The notes beneath the pieces are model-generated. The model was not told the origin of the DNA. It did no database searches and saw nothing but the letters and a program-made list of their open reading frames with translations. From Roseiarcus sp049514155 (GTDB lineage: Bacteria > Pseudomonadota > Alphaproteobacteria > Rhizobiales > Beijerinckiaceae): a stretch of DNA of 8,220 bases. This document shows, in pieces, positions 1-6,771 of this stretch; positions within the stretch are counted from its first letter, which is position 1; each line of letters starts with the position of its first letter. The stretch covers positions 1 through 8,220 of the forward strand of contig NZ_JBEKVH010000180.1 in NCBI RefSeq assembly GCF_049514155.1, read 5' to 3'. The position numbers and the translations under genes were made by a program.

Positions 1-706
1 GTCGAAGCAAAAAGTAGTCGTTAAGGTTAGATAACCCAGCAAACACGTGAACAGCGTCGCTGCCTCCGACGATATTTCGATCGTAATGACCACATTCTTC
101 GATTGTCGTGCGAAGCGCAGCCCAAGCAAAACCGTGGCAATTGTGCTGATCGATAGCCCGGTAGTAGCTGGCGTCATCAAACTCAGATCGAGGTTTGCTA
201 AGTTTCAGCTTGTTTCCGTCAAATACCGAAGACCTGACCGCACAGGCGACAGATACGCCAGTGAGAATGGGTACGGATTCTCTACATATTTGTCGCGATA
301 AAGTGGGCACATCAATTTCTCTTGGCAGATGAATTGATGTATCAAATAATTGCAATGATCCTCCGTTCTTGTCCAACCGCGTTTTCGCCGCGTCTACCCA
401 ATTCTCATCTTCGAAGATTACGTCGCAATCGACCCACGCGACATATTCGACGTGGCGGGGCAGTTCCGCGATGCCGATGTTAAGCAGGCGCTCCTTTTGC
501 CAAATTCGGTCGTCGCCCGTCAGGCTCAGAACGATGTCCCCATCGTCCTTGCTCAATTGATGGCGCCCGGCCTTGGCAAGCTCCACAACCATTAGCGGCG
601 CATTGAGGCGCCGGCGAAAGGTCTTGAAATTCTGCAGGCGACGCCTGTAACCCGCCGGGTTGTAATACGAAGTCACGACCCAAAGCGGATCAGAAAAGCG
701 AGACAT
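1..706 (-). CDS. GT-A-type glycosyltransferase-like protein, partial (C-terminus beyond the left edge)
   Basis: Reading the minus strand from an ATG at 706 gives 235 uninterrupted codons to the edge, so the gene is incomplete at its 3' end. The protein starts MSRFSDPLWVVTSYYNP. An early strand (WVVTSYYNP, residues 9-17) is followed by a charged helix. Residues 67-80 (RIWQKERLLNIGIA) lead into YVAWVDCDVIF (88-98), whose D93-x-D95 looks like the metal/nucleotide-sugar DxD of GT-A glycosyltransferases. Near the edge, HGFAWAALRTTIEECGHYDR and then GGSD resemble the acceptor-side block of GT2/GT7-like enzymes (GFAWA, later GG-D). I infer transfer of a sugar to a polysaccharide or glycoconjugate in the cytoplasm; donor and acceptor are unknown. 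A GAGAGG Shine-Dalgarno lies nine bases upstream of the ATG. GC in positions 1-420 is about 47%, well below the neighbours, and codons such as TTA, ATA and AGA appear, suggesting transfer. The frame is sure; the exact family is not. Confidence 0.75.
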   Translation of the reverse strand, partial: MSRFSDPLWVVTSYYNPAGYRRRLQNFKTFRRRLNAPLMVVELAKAGRHQLSKDDGDIVLSLTGDDRIWQKERLLNIGIAELPRHVEYVAWVDCDVIFEDENWVDAAKTRLDKNGGSLQLFDTSIHLPREIDVPTLSRQICRESVPILTGVSVACAVRSSVFDGNKLKLSKPRSEFDDASYYRAIDQHNCHGFAWAALRTTIEECGHYDRNIVGGSDAVHVFAGLSNLNDYFLLR

Positions 707-715
707 GAAACATCG

Positions 716-721
716 CCTCTC
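716..721 (-). promoter_or_regulatory. Shine-Dalgarno site of the glycosyltransferase-like gene
   Basis: The minus strand reads GAGAGG nine bases before the ATG at 706. It supports that start codon for the partial gene at the left edge. No other in-frame start upstream has a comparable purine block. Confidence 0.5.
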
Positions 722-785
722 TTGCGGGGTTCCTAGCGTCGCACCAAAGGGCCTTCTAAACGGAATTCCCGACAAAATCCTCTTT

Positions 786-807
786 TCTCGTCAAGTCCCC
801 GACGAGA
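786..807 (-). terminator. Perfect 7-bp hairpin downstream of the TauE/SafE gene
   Basis: TCTCGTC (786-792) and GACGAGA (801-807) form a perfect 7-bp stem around an 8-base loop. On the minus strand the hairpin lies about 60 bases after the TauE/SafE stop and about 80 bases before the glycosyltransferase ATG. It is followed by AAAGAGGATTTT rather than an immediate U-run, so it is a weak candidate for an intrinsic terminator. It could instead be a leader structure for the next gene. Confidence 0.3.
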
Positions 808-865
808 TTGAATTGCCGCCGAGCCGGCGAGGCCATCCGTCAGCCGCATGGCGCAACACAGCCCC

Positions 866-1612
866 CTACGGCGCCTTGATGAACAGGCCGATCGTCAGCG
901 CGACGCCGATCACCACGACACCGACGCGCAACGCCTTCTCGTTGACCCTTTGCAACATCAGCGCGCCGAGCCAACCGCCGATCGAGGCGCCGACCGTGGT
1001 GACGGCGACCTGCGTCCAGTGGACGTCGTGCGAGAAGACGAACAGCGCCACCGCCGAGGCGTTCATCACGCCGGCCAGCACATTCTTGGTCGCGCCGGCG
1101 GCGCGCACCGCCAGTCCCGCCATGGTCAGCGCCGCCATCATCAACAGGCCGATGCCGCCGCCGAAATAGCCGCCGTAAACGGCGATGCCGAACTGCGCCA
1201 GCCCAGCGCCCCACGGCGGCAGGCTGGCTTCTCCCGGCTCAGGCTGCCGGCGCAGGAAACTGCCCCAGGCGAACAACGCGGTGGCGAACAGCACCAGCCA
1301 CGGCACGAGATGGGCGAAGAAGCTCGGCGGGGTCGCGAGCAGGATCGCGCCGCCAACCGCCCCGCCGGCGAGGCTGATGACGAACAGCGCCTTCAGCGAC
1401 AGGCCTTCGGCGCCTTGCGCGCCGGCGCGGCCGGTGTAGCCGGTGACGATCTGGGCGGGAAACAGCGCCACGGTCGAAGTGATGTTGGCGGCGCGCGCGT
1501 CCATGCCGGTGAACATCAGCGACGGCAGGGTGATGAACGAGCCGCCGCCGGCGAGCGCGTTCTGTCCGCCCGCCCACAGCGACGCGACGAACAACACAAT
1601 CAACGCCGCCAT
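866..1612 (-). CDS. TauE/SafE-family sulfite/organic anion exporter-like membrane protein
   Basis: A 248-residue, strongly hydrophobic protein, close to the usual 240-270 residues of the TauE/SafE family (PF01925). Its two half-repeats each carry the expected glycine-rich signature: NALAGGGSFITLPSL at residues 18-32 and AVYGGYFGGGIGLLMMA at 144-160, the latter followed by ATKNVL (174-179). About seven or eight membrane helices are visible, with the loop RRQPEPGEASLPPWG (121-135) between the halves. Family members are inner-membrane carriers linked to export of sulfite, sulfoacetate and other small anions; the substrate here cannot be read from sequence. The start at 1612 is firm, because AAGGAG lies five bases upstream. 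The gene follows the 8-oxoguanine-deaminase-like gene on the same strand after 118 bases that contain terminator-like hairpins, so it may have its own promoter. The family call is confident; the substrate is unknown. Confidence 0.9.
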   Translation of the reverse strand: MAALIVLFVASLWAGGQNALAGGGSFITLPSLMFTGMDARAANITSTVALFPAQIVTGYTGRAGAQGAEGLSLKALFVISLAGGAVGGAILLATPPSFFAHLVPWLVLFATALFAWGSFLRRQPEPGEASLPPWGAGLAQFGIAVYGGYFGGGIGLLMMAALTMAGLAVRAAGATKNVLAGVMNASAVALFVFSHDVHWTQVAVTTVGASIGGWLGALMLQRVNEKALRVGVVVIGVALTIGLFIKAP

Positions 1613-1617
1613 GTCAG

Positions 1618-1623
1618 CTCCTT
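1618..1623 (-). promoter_or_regulatory. Strong Shine-Dalgarno site of the TauE/SafE gene
   Basis: The minus strand reads AAGGAG, five bases before the ATG at 1612. This near-consensus site fixes the start and indicates efficient independent initiation. Confidence 0.65.
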
Positions 1624-1680
1624 AGCAAAACGCGAGAGGGCGCCGCAGGCGCCTCCCCTCGCCGCCGGCGGCGCAAGGAA

Positions 1681-1716
1681 CGGGAAGCCGCCGCGCGCGT
1701 CAAGTCGCGCTTCCCG
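1681..1716 (-). terminator. Terminator-like inverted repeat after the amidohydrolase gene
   Basis: CGGGAAGC (1681-1688) and GCTTCCCG (1709-1716) are a perfect 8-bp inverted repeat around a 20-base GC-rich loop. On the minus strand it begins 14 bases after the amidohydrolase stop and is followed by TTCCTT. The U-tract is poor, so termination may be partial. Two more GC palindromes follow in the same gap: GGCGCC-GCA-GGCGCC at 1639-1653 and GCCGCCGGCGGC at 1661-1672. Confidence 0.4.
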
Positions 1717-1730
1717 CGTCACGTCGTCCC

Positions 1731-3062
1731 TCAGGCGAAGGCGCGCGCCGCTTGGCGATGCTCGGCGACCAGCGCCGCCAGATCGAGGCCGACCGGCGCG
1801 CCGTCGACGACCCGCCAGACCCCGCCGACCATCACCCGGTCGGCGCGATGGGCGCCGCACAGCACGAGCGCCGCCAGCGGGTCGTGCGCGCCGGAGAAGC
1901 GCGGCTCGTCGAGCCGGAACAGCGCCAGATCGGCCTGCAGGCCGGGGGCGACGCGGCCGAGGTCGTCGCGGCCGAGACAGCGCGCCGAGCCCTCGGTCGC
2001 CCAGCGCAACGCGTCGAGATGGGTGATCGCGGCCGCGCCGTAGCGCAGGCGGCCGATCATCAGCGCGTGGCGAACCGCCTCCATCATGTTGGAGGAATCG
2101 TTCGAGGCCGAGCCGTCGACGCCGAGGCCGAGCGGCGCGCCCGCCGCCTCGAGCTCGCAGGTCGGGCAGACGCCGGAAGCGAGCACCATGTTGGAGGCGG
2201 CGCAATGGCAGACGCCGACCCCCGCCGCGCCGAGCCGCTTGATTTCGTCGGCGTTGAAATGAATGCCGTGGGCGAGCCAGGTCCTTCGCGACATCCAGCC
2301 GGCCTCCTCCAGCAGCTCGACCGGCCGCACGCCGTACATCGCCAGGCAGAAGCGCTCTTCGTCCGCGGTCTCGCAGAGATGGGTGTGAAGCTGGCAGTCG
2401 TAGCTTTCCGCGAGCCGCGCCGTCTCGCACATCAGTTCGCGGTCGATCGAGAACGGCGAGCACGGCGCGAGCGCGACGCGGATCAACGCGCCGGGCTTGC
2501 GATCATGGAACAGCTTCAGCACCCTTTCGCTGTCGGCGAGGATCGCATCGGCGTCCTGAACCACCGAGTCGGGCGGCAGGCCGCCGTCCTTCTGCGAGCG
2601 GTTCATCGAGCCGCGCGTCACCGTCATGCGCACGCCGAGCGCGCGCGCTTCCTCGACCTCGATGTCGACGGCGTTCTCCAGCCCGGCGGGATAGAGGTAA
2701 TGATGGTCGGCGGCGGTGGTGCAGCCGGAGAGCAGCAATTCGACCAGCGCCAGCCGCGCCGCCAGACGGAGGTCGCGCGGCGTCAGGCGCGCCCAGATCG
2801 GATAGAGCGCGGTCAGCCAGTCGAACAATTCGCGATTGATCGCCGCCGGGTGTGCGCGCGTCAGCGTCTGGTAAAAGTGATGGTGGGCGTTGACCAGCCC
2901 GGGCAGCACGACATGGCGGGAGGCGTCGAAGATGGCGTCGACCGGCGTTCGCGGCTCGGCGCCGCGCGCCAGGGTTTCGACGATGCGGCCGTCTTCGACC
3001 ACGATTCCGCGTTCGGCCGCCTCGGCGAGGATCGCCAGCGGGTCCTTGATCCAGGTTCGCAT
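1731..3062 (-). CDS. 8-oxoguanine deaminase-like amidohydrolase (ATZ/TRZ-type, subtype III)
   Basis: A 443-residue metal-dependent amidohydrolase that begins MRTWIKDPLAIL. The metal-site motifs of this superfamily are all present: GLVNAHHHF with H60 and H62, LHTHLCE with H226, H228 and E231, AHGIHF with H265 and H268, and GLGVDGSASND with D316. The block INRELFDWLTALYPIWARL (residues 75-93) is what I recognise from 8-oxoguanine deaminases rather than atrazine or melamine hydrolases. The expected reaction is hydrolytic deamination of 8-oxoguanine to urate and ammonia in the cytoplasm (EC 3.5.4.32). Hydroxydechloroatrazine ethylaminohydrolase-like or guanine deaminase activity is the alternative. 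A much longer open frame continues upstream to 3743, but that part is antiparallel shadow of the sulfotransferase gene. The ATG at 3062 is where family homology begins, with AGGGGG about ten bases ahead. The gene starts 68 bases after the sulfotransferase stop, so co-transcription is plausible. Confidence 0.85.
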   Translation of the reverse strand: MRTWIKDPLAILAEAAERGIVVEDGRIVETLARGAEPRTPVDAIFDASRHVVLPGLVNAHHHFYQTLTRAHPAAINRELFDWLTALYPIWARLTPRDLRLAARLALVELLLSGCTTAADHHYLYPAGLENAVDIEVEEARALGVRMTVTRGSMNRSQKDGGLPPDSVVQDADAILADSERVLKLFHDRKPGALIRVALAPCSPFSIDRELMCETARLAESYDCQLHTHLCETADEERFCLAMYGVRPVELLEEAGWMSRRTWLAHGIHFNADEIKRLGAAGVGVCHCAASNMVLASGVCPTCELEAAGAPLGLGVDGSASNDSSNMMEAVRHALMIGRLRYGAAAITHLDALRWATEGSARCLGRDDLGRVAPGLQADLALFRLDEPRFSGAHDPLAALVLCGAHRADRVMVGGVWRVVDGAPVGLDLAALVAEHRQAARAFA

Positions 3063-3130
3063 CGCCAACAAGCCCCCTGCGCGAATGCGCCGCGCGTGGC
3101 CGCCGATTCGGCCTCGCGCATCGCCGCCCG

Positions 3131-5206
3131 CTAGGCGGTCTCGATTTCGAGCGTCTTGAGCAGCGGCTGCAACGCGTCGGCGTGCTTGCGCCAGCGGCCG
3201 CTCGACGAGCGGTAGATCGGCTGGCGAACCTGGTTGACGCTGGCGGTGCGCACCGGGCGCTCGACGCGATAGAACTCGAGGCAGGCCGGATCCCAAGGCA
3301 AGTCGAGGAATTCGAGCATGCGCCGCGCCTCGGCCTCGATGTCGTCGACCACCGCTTCGTAGTCGACCTCGAGGAAATGCGAGGCGGGCAGAACCGCGCG
3401 CCAATAGTCCGTCAGCTTCAGATAGTCGCGGCAATATCGGCCGAGATCGGTCAGGTCGTAAGTGAAGTTCAGCGAGTCGGCGAACAGCTTGGTGTAGCAG
3501 GAAAGGCAGGTGTCGACCGGATCGCGGCGCGCGTGAATGATCTTGGCGTCGGGAAGGATGAGGCGAATCAGTCCGGCGTTGATGAAATTGCCGGGCGCCT
3601 TGTCGACGACGCGCGGCTTGCCGCCGGCGAGCGCTTCGACGCGCGACAGATAGCTTTGCCCCAGTCGCTTCAGCGCGCCGGCGTCCAGCGCCGCGACCCC
3701 CTTGGGAAAGTCGCCGATCTGCTCGACGACGGCGCGCATACAACGGAGTTCGCCCGCGCCGTGGACGGCCGGGTGAGCGGCGAGGATCTGCTCGATCAGC
3801 GTCGTGCCCGAGCGCGGCATGCCGACGATGAAGATCGGCGCCGGAGACCGCAACCCCTGGTCGGCGAGCCGGTCGAGCAGCGCGGGGGGGAAAGCGGCGG
3901 CGACCTCGGCGAAGAACTTTTCGGTCGCGGCGGCGCTGTAGGACGCGATCGCGCGCTTCATCCGGTTGCCTTCGTCCAGATGACGGAACGCCGCCGGCGA
4001 GTCGCCGAGATCGAGGTAGGCCTTGCCAAGCGCGAAATTCAGCACCATCCGGGAGGCGTAGGTTTCGCCCTTCTCCGGCGCCAGCAGCGCCTCCATCGCC
4101 GGGATCGTCGGATCGTCGGCGGTGAACTTGACCAGTTCCGCGCGCCCGGTCATCGCGCTCGACGAGGTGGGATTGAGCGCCAAAGCCTCGTCCAAGGCCG
4201 CCCTCGCCTCGTCCTGTCGGCCGAACGTTTCCATGACGCCGGCGCGCTTGGCGCGCAAATCGTCCTGAGTTTCGCCCCCTAACGCGATGGCGCGATCCAG
4301 CGCGGCGATCCCCTCTTCGTAGCGCCCCTCGGACAGCAGGTAGGTGGAGATCGCGCTTTCCTTCTGCACGCTCTCCTTCGTGTCGCGCGGCGTCAGCGTC
4401 ATCAGTCGCTCGACGTCGATGTGCGCTTCGTCGTCACGATCGAACCTGACGAGAATTTCCACATGCATGCTGAGCGCGAGGATATTGTCGGGCGACTTCG
4501 CCAGCAGATCGCCAAGCCAGCGCAGGGCCGCCTCGCGCTGCGACCGCCCCAACTCGGCTGTGGCGAGATTGAGAAGGACGTCGGCGGAATCGGGCTCGAT
4601 CGCGAGCGAACGGCGTCCGCATTCCACCGCCTTGTTGTATTCGCCGAGCGCGTTGAACAGGATGAGGAGGTTGGCGTAAGCGCCGGCGTGGCGCGGGTTC
4701 AACGACAACGCCAACTCGAAGGCGCGCTGCGCTTCCTCGCGGCGCTTGAGCGCGGCGAGCGCATTGGCCTTGTTGTAATAGGCGTCGCCGTAGCGCCGGT
4801 CCAAGGCGATCGCGCGATCGAAATCGGCGATCGCTTCCTCGTAGCGCTCGAGTTGCGAATGAACGGCGCCGCGATTGTTGAGCGCCTTGGCGTGCCGCGG
4901 GTTGATGGCGAGCGCCGCGTCGAACGCCGCAATCGCCTGCTCGAGCTTGTTGTTGTGCTTGAGCACGGTGCCGTAATTGTAATGGGTCGCATCGCTGGAA
5001 GCGTCGATCCGCAGCGCCTGCTCGGCGAAGGCCTCGGCCTCGTCGAAGCGCTCCAATCCGGTCAACGCGACCGTCAGCAGGTTGAGCGCGCCGAAATGGC
5101 GCGGCGCGATCTCGACCGCCTGGCGAAAGCAACGCTCGGCGTCGCGCAGACGGCCGCTTTGCAGCGCCGCCACGCCCTTCTGCAGCAGTCCATCGACGTT
5201 CTTCAT
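3131..5206 (-). CDS. TPR-repeat protein with C-terminal sulfotransferase domain
   Basis: A 691-residue two-part protein. Residues about 5-345 form roughly nine tetratricopeptide repeats; the best copy is RGAVHSQLERYEEAIADFD (112-130). A linker with further TPR-like helices follows, then a sulfotransferase domain (Sulfotransfer_3 type) from about residue 455 to the end. The PAPS 5'-phosphosulfate loop is PIFIVGMPRSGTTLIEQ (457-473). The 3'-phosphate site is HARRDPVDTCLSCY, with R560/R561 and S569. The family's C-terminal block SVNQVRQPIYRSSSGRW (656-672) is intact. The enzyme should transfer sulfate from PAPS to an unknown acceptor, with the TPRs binding a partner or the acceptor. No signal peptide or membrane segment is seen, so it is probably cytoplasmic. 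I chose the ATG at 5206, where TPR homology begins. The frame is open to an ATG at 5272, but those 22 residues look non-coding. The ribosome site is weak (GGAG, about 15 bases upstream), so the start is less certain than the domains. Confidence 0.9.
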   Translation of the reverse strand: MKNVDGLLQKGVAALQSGRLRDAERCFRQAVEIAPRHFGALNLLTVALTGLERFDEAEAFAEQALRIDASSDATHYNYGTVLKHNNKLEQAIAAFDAALAINPRHAKALNNRGAVHSQLERYEEAIADFDRAIALDRRYGDAYYNKANALAALKRREEAQRAFELALSLNPRHAGAYANLLILFNALGEYNKAVECGRRSLAIEPDSADVLLNLATAELGRSQREAALRWLGDLLAKSPDNILALSMHVEILVRFDRDDEAHIDVERLMTLTPRDTKESVQKESAISTYLLSEGRYEEGIAALDRAIALGGETQDDLRAKRAGVMETFGRQDEARAALDEALALNPTSSSAMTGRAELVKFTADDPTIPAMEALLAPEKGETYASRMVLNFALGKAYLDLGDSPAAFRHLDEGNRMKRAIASYSAAATEKFFAEVAAAFPPALLDRLADQGLRSPAPIFIVGMPRSGTTLIEQILAAHPAVHGAGELRCMRAVVEQIGDFPKGVAALDAGALKRLGQSYLSRVEALAGGKPRVVDKAPGNFINAGLIRLILPDAKIIHARRDPVDTCLSCYTKLFADSLNFTYDLTDLGRYCRDYLKLTDYWRAVLPASHFLEVDYEAVVDDIEAEARRMLEFLDLPWDPACLEFYRVERPVRTASVNQVRQPIYRSSSGRWRKHADALQPLLKTLEIETA

Positions 5207-5306
5207 GGCGCTCGAGCGGATCTCCGACTGGCCAAGGGCGTGACCGATCCCGCCGCTTGCCGCCCGCCTCATAGCGTCAAAGGGGGGCGCCGGGAAGCCC
5301 TAACGG

Positions 5307-5323
5307 GCGCCGGCGGCCGGCGC
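5307..5323 (-). terminator. GC hairpin directly after the phosphoesterase stop
   Basis: GCGCCGG, a CGG loop and CCGGCGC form a perfect 7-bp stem starting four bases after the phosphoesterase stop on the minus strand. No U-run follows, so it could be a pause site, an mRNA 3'-end stabiliser or chance in GC-rich DNA. The 121-base gap to the sulfotransferase start holds no other clear signal. Confidence 0.25.
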
Positions 5324-5327
5324 GCGC

Positions 5328-6191
5328 TCACGCGCCCATGGCCCAGCCGGACGGCCCGCGCGCCGTCACGACTTCGGCGCGCGCGCCGCGGAAAATCGCC
5401 ATCGTGGCGACGCCGGTCATGACCGAGCCGGAGTCGAGGTTGAGACGGAAGCGGCGGATCTGGTCGGCGGGCGACGGGTCGGGCCTCAGGTCGTTGGGCG
5501 TGTGGCCGTGGACGACGAAATAGCCCCCGTATCCCTGCGGCCCCGGCGCAGCGGAAAGGAAAGGCCGGCGCACCCAGGCCCAGTGCTGGTCGCCGCCCAG
5601 CGTCGCCAGCGGCGCATTCCACGGCTCGGCAAGGAAGCTCTCGAGCTCGACGCCGGGGTTGACGCCGGCGTGAACGAACAGGAGGCCGCCGGAGCGCCAG
5701 TGCGACCGCAAGCTCGCGAGCCAGTCGGCGACGCGCGCCGGCAGGCTTTGGCGCGCGTCGCTGAGCAGGTCGTCGAGATCGGCGGGCGTGGCGGAGAAGC
5801 GCACGAATTCGGCGAGCGTGTGGTCGCCGCCGTTGGCGATCCAGGTCTGAAGCGCATCGATCGCGTCGGCGCGCGGCGTCGCCGCGTCGAGGGCGAGGCG
5901 CATCATCGCCTCGTGATTGCCCATCAGCGCGACCGTCTCGTCGCCCTCGGCGCGCTGCGCCGCCGCGAGCGCCAGATCGATCGCGCCGAGGCTGTCGGCG
6001 CCGCGGTCGACGAGATCGCCGAGCAGGACGACGACGCGACGCAACGCGCGGCGCGGCTCGCGCGCTGCTTCGTCGAGCAGCGCGGCGAGCAGATCGCTGC
6101 GGCCGTGGATGTCGCCGACGGCGAAGATTTCGATTTCGTCGGCGCCGGCGCGCGGCAGCGCGTAACCCTGACGATCGAGGACGATGGGCAC
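5328..6191 (-). CDS. PPP-family metallophosphoesterase (serine/threonine phosphatase or ApaH-like)
   Basis: A 287-residue protein with every signature of the PPP phosphatase superfamily. These are GDIHG (D27, H29), GDLVDRG (D59, R63), GNHEAM (N92, H93), FVHAGVNPG (H174) and VVHGHTPN (H230), followed by LNLDSGSV (250-257). These residues bind two metal ions and the phosphate. The arrangement matches bacterial lambda-phosphatase/PrpA-like protein phosphatases, and ApaH-like dinucleoside polyphosphate hydrolases share it, so the substrate (phospho-Ser/Thr/Tyr protein or nucleotide) is open. No signal peptide or transmembrane segment is visible, so it is cytoplasmic. I place the start at a GTG (6191), because AAAGGA sits seven bases upstream and the following residues (PIVLDRQGYALPRAG) lead directly into the fold. 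The ATG at 6287 would add 32 residues without family character. It is the first gene of the minus-strand series, so a promoter should lie in the gap to its right. Confidence 0.9.
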   Translation of the reverse strand: MPIVLDRQGYALPRAGADEIEIFAVGDIHGRSDLLAALLDEAAREPRRALRRVVVLLGDLVDRGADSLGAIDLALAAAQRAEGDETVALMGNHEAMMRLALDAATPRADAIDALQTWIANGGDHTLAEFVRFSATPADLDDLLSDARQSLPARVADWLASLRSHWRSGGLLFVHAGVNPGVELESFLAEPWNAPLATLGGDQHWAWVRRPFLSAAPGPQGYGGYFVVHGHTPNDLRPDPSPADQIRRFRLNLDSGSVMTGVATMAIFRGARAEVVTARGPSGWAMGA

Positions 6192-6198
6192 GGGCGGG

Positions 6199-6204
6199 TC
6201 CTTT
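6199..6204 (-). promoter_or_regulatory. Shine-Dalgarno site that selects a GTG start for the phosphoesterase
   Basis: The minus strand reads AAAGGA, seven bases before the GTG at 6191. No comparable site precedes the upstream ATG at 6287, so this decides the start of the phosphoesterase gene. Confidence 0.6.
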
Positions 6205-6450
6205 GTGGCGGGTCCGCGGCCAGCATGGCGCGTCGCGGCGGAGATTTCCAGATCGTGGGTCAGTTTGGACGAACGGTTTGCGCCCACTACGGCCGTCCCG
6301 GTCGATGAGACGGTTCCCGAAAGCGGACAACCTCACATTCGGTTACCGTTCGCGACGGCTGCGCCAATATCCCGCTTGCGGCGGATGGGGTTCAGGAGGG
6401 CGAAACCATTCTTGTTGGCGGCTTTTCAGGCCACGGATATCGACGTCTTG

Positions 6451-6478
6451 TCCTCCCGGATCCGCCAGGACTGATCAG
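6451..6478. repeat. Two adjacent palindromes in the divergent gap
   Basis: The 20 bases at 6451-6470 are an imperfect palindrome with TCCT and AGGA outer arms and a perfect CGGATCCG core. Immediately after it comes the perfect 8-bp palindrome CTGATCAG (6471-6478). They could be dimeric regulator sites or parts of a small structured element. Chance cannot be excluded. Confidence 0.35.
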
Positions 6479-6489
6479 AACCGAAGATT

Positions 6490-6518
6490 TCTCGTTCGGC
6501 CGGGAAGGCCAAACGAGA
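6490..6518 (-). repeat. Long hairpin with 12-bp stem in the divergent gap
   Basis: TCTCGTTCGGCC (6490-6501) and GGCCAAACGAGA (6507-6518) are near-complementary around the 5-base loop GGGAA. On the plus strand one position is a C-A mismatch. In minus-strand RNA the same position is a G-U wobble, giving an unbroken 12-bp stem. No U-run follows on either strand, so it is not a classical terminator. It lies about 300 bases ahead of the phosphoesterase start, and could be a minus-strand leader structure or an isolated repeat copy. Confidence 0.5.
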
Positions 6519-6757
6519 GTCTTCCAGCTTCGCGCGGACCGAGAATCCGAATCCGGCTCAGCTGCGGGCGGATAAACACCGTCGGGCCAAGGCGAGCGCG
6601 GCAACACGTCGCGCCCCGGTTTGCTTGAACGGCGAAACGAATCAATCACGTCGGAGTACGTTGATGTCTAAGCGCGGTTGAATCGATGTGACAGTTAGGG
6701 GATCCCCAGAATAGCGGCTGGGAAGACCAAGGCGCGACCGAAGCGTGTGGCCACGTC

Positions 6758-6764
6758 GAGGGGG
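6758..6764 (+). promoter_or_regulatory. Shine-Dalgarno-like site of the outer membrane barrel gene
   Basis: GAGGGGG lies seven bases before the ATG at 6772. It favours this start, which gives a clean signal peptide, over the upstream GTG at 6745. Confidence 0.5.
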
Positions 6765-6771
6765 CGGTCGC

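Larger units (their letters stand above)
6205..6757. other. Non-coding divergent intergenic region
   Basis: This stretch separates the minus-strand phosphoesterase from the plus-strand barrel gene and should contain promoters for both. No open frame in it resembles a protein, has a good ribosome site or shows convincing codon bias. No tRNA-like cloverleaf is seen. I could not identify a convincing -35/-10 pair on either strand. Palindromic structure is concentrated at 6451-6518, and there is a 10-bp palindrome GGGGATCCCC at 6698-6707. Confidence 0.6.

Noticed and set aside
1..560. Plus-strand frames at 47-301 and 369-560
   Set aside because: The minus strand is one continuous frame with a DxD motif and a ribosome site across the whole stretch, so these are shadows.
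848..2026. 392-codon plus-strand open frame spanning two genes
   Set aside because: It crosses the TauE/SafE gene, the intergenic hairpins and part of the amidohydrolase gene, and its product is nearly all Arg, Ala, Gly and Pro.
1752..3134. 460-codon open frame on the plus strand antisense to the amidohydrolase gene
   Set aside because: Its translation is an Arg/Ala/Gly/Val-rich sequence without motifs, as expected from reading GC-rich DNA opposite a real gene. The minus-strand product has full catalytic motifs.
3063..3743. 227-residue N-terminal extension of the amidohydrolase frame
   Set aside because: It overlaps the conserved sulfotransferase domain in another frame and is low-complexity Arg-rich. 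Amidohydrolase homology begins at the ATG at 3062.
3182..5422. Long plus-strand open frames antisense to the TPR-sulfotransferase gene
   Set aside because: They mirror the strong codon bias of the minus-strand gene and contain no recognisable domain or ribosome site.
5269..6336. 355-codon minus-strand frame overlapping the phosphoesterase
   Set aside because: It is Arg-rich shadow sequence. The other minus-strand frame carries all five PPP motifs.
6384..6474. Possible small ORF on the plus strand (about 29 residues beginning MGFRRAKPF)
   Set aside because: No convincing ribosome site, no recognised family, and it runs into the palindrome cluster.
6661..6720. Possible sigma-70-like promoter for the barrel gene using TTGAAT or GTGACA with AGAATA
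   Set aside because: No pair has both good hexamers and 16-18 base spacing, so I do not call a promoter.
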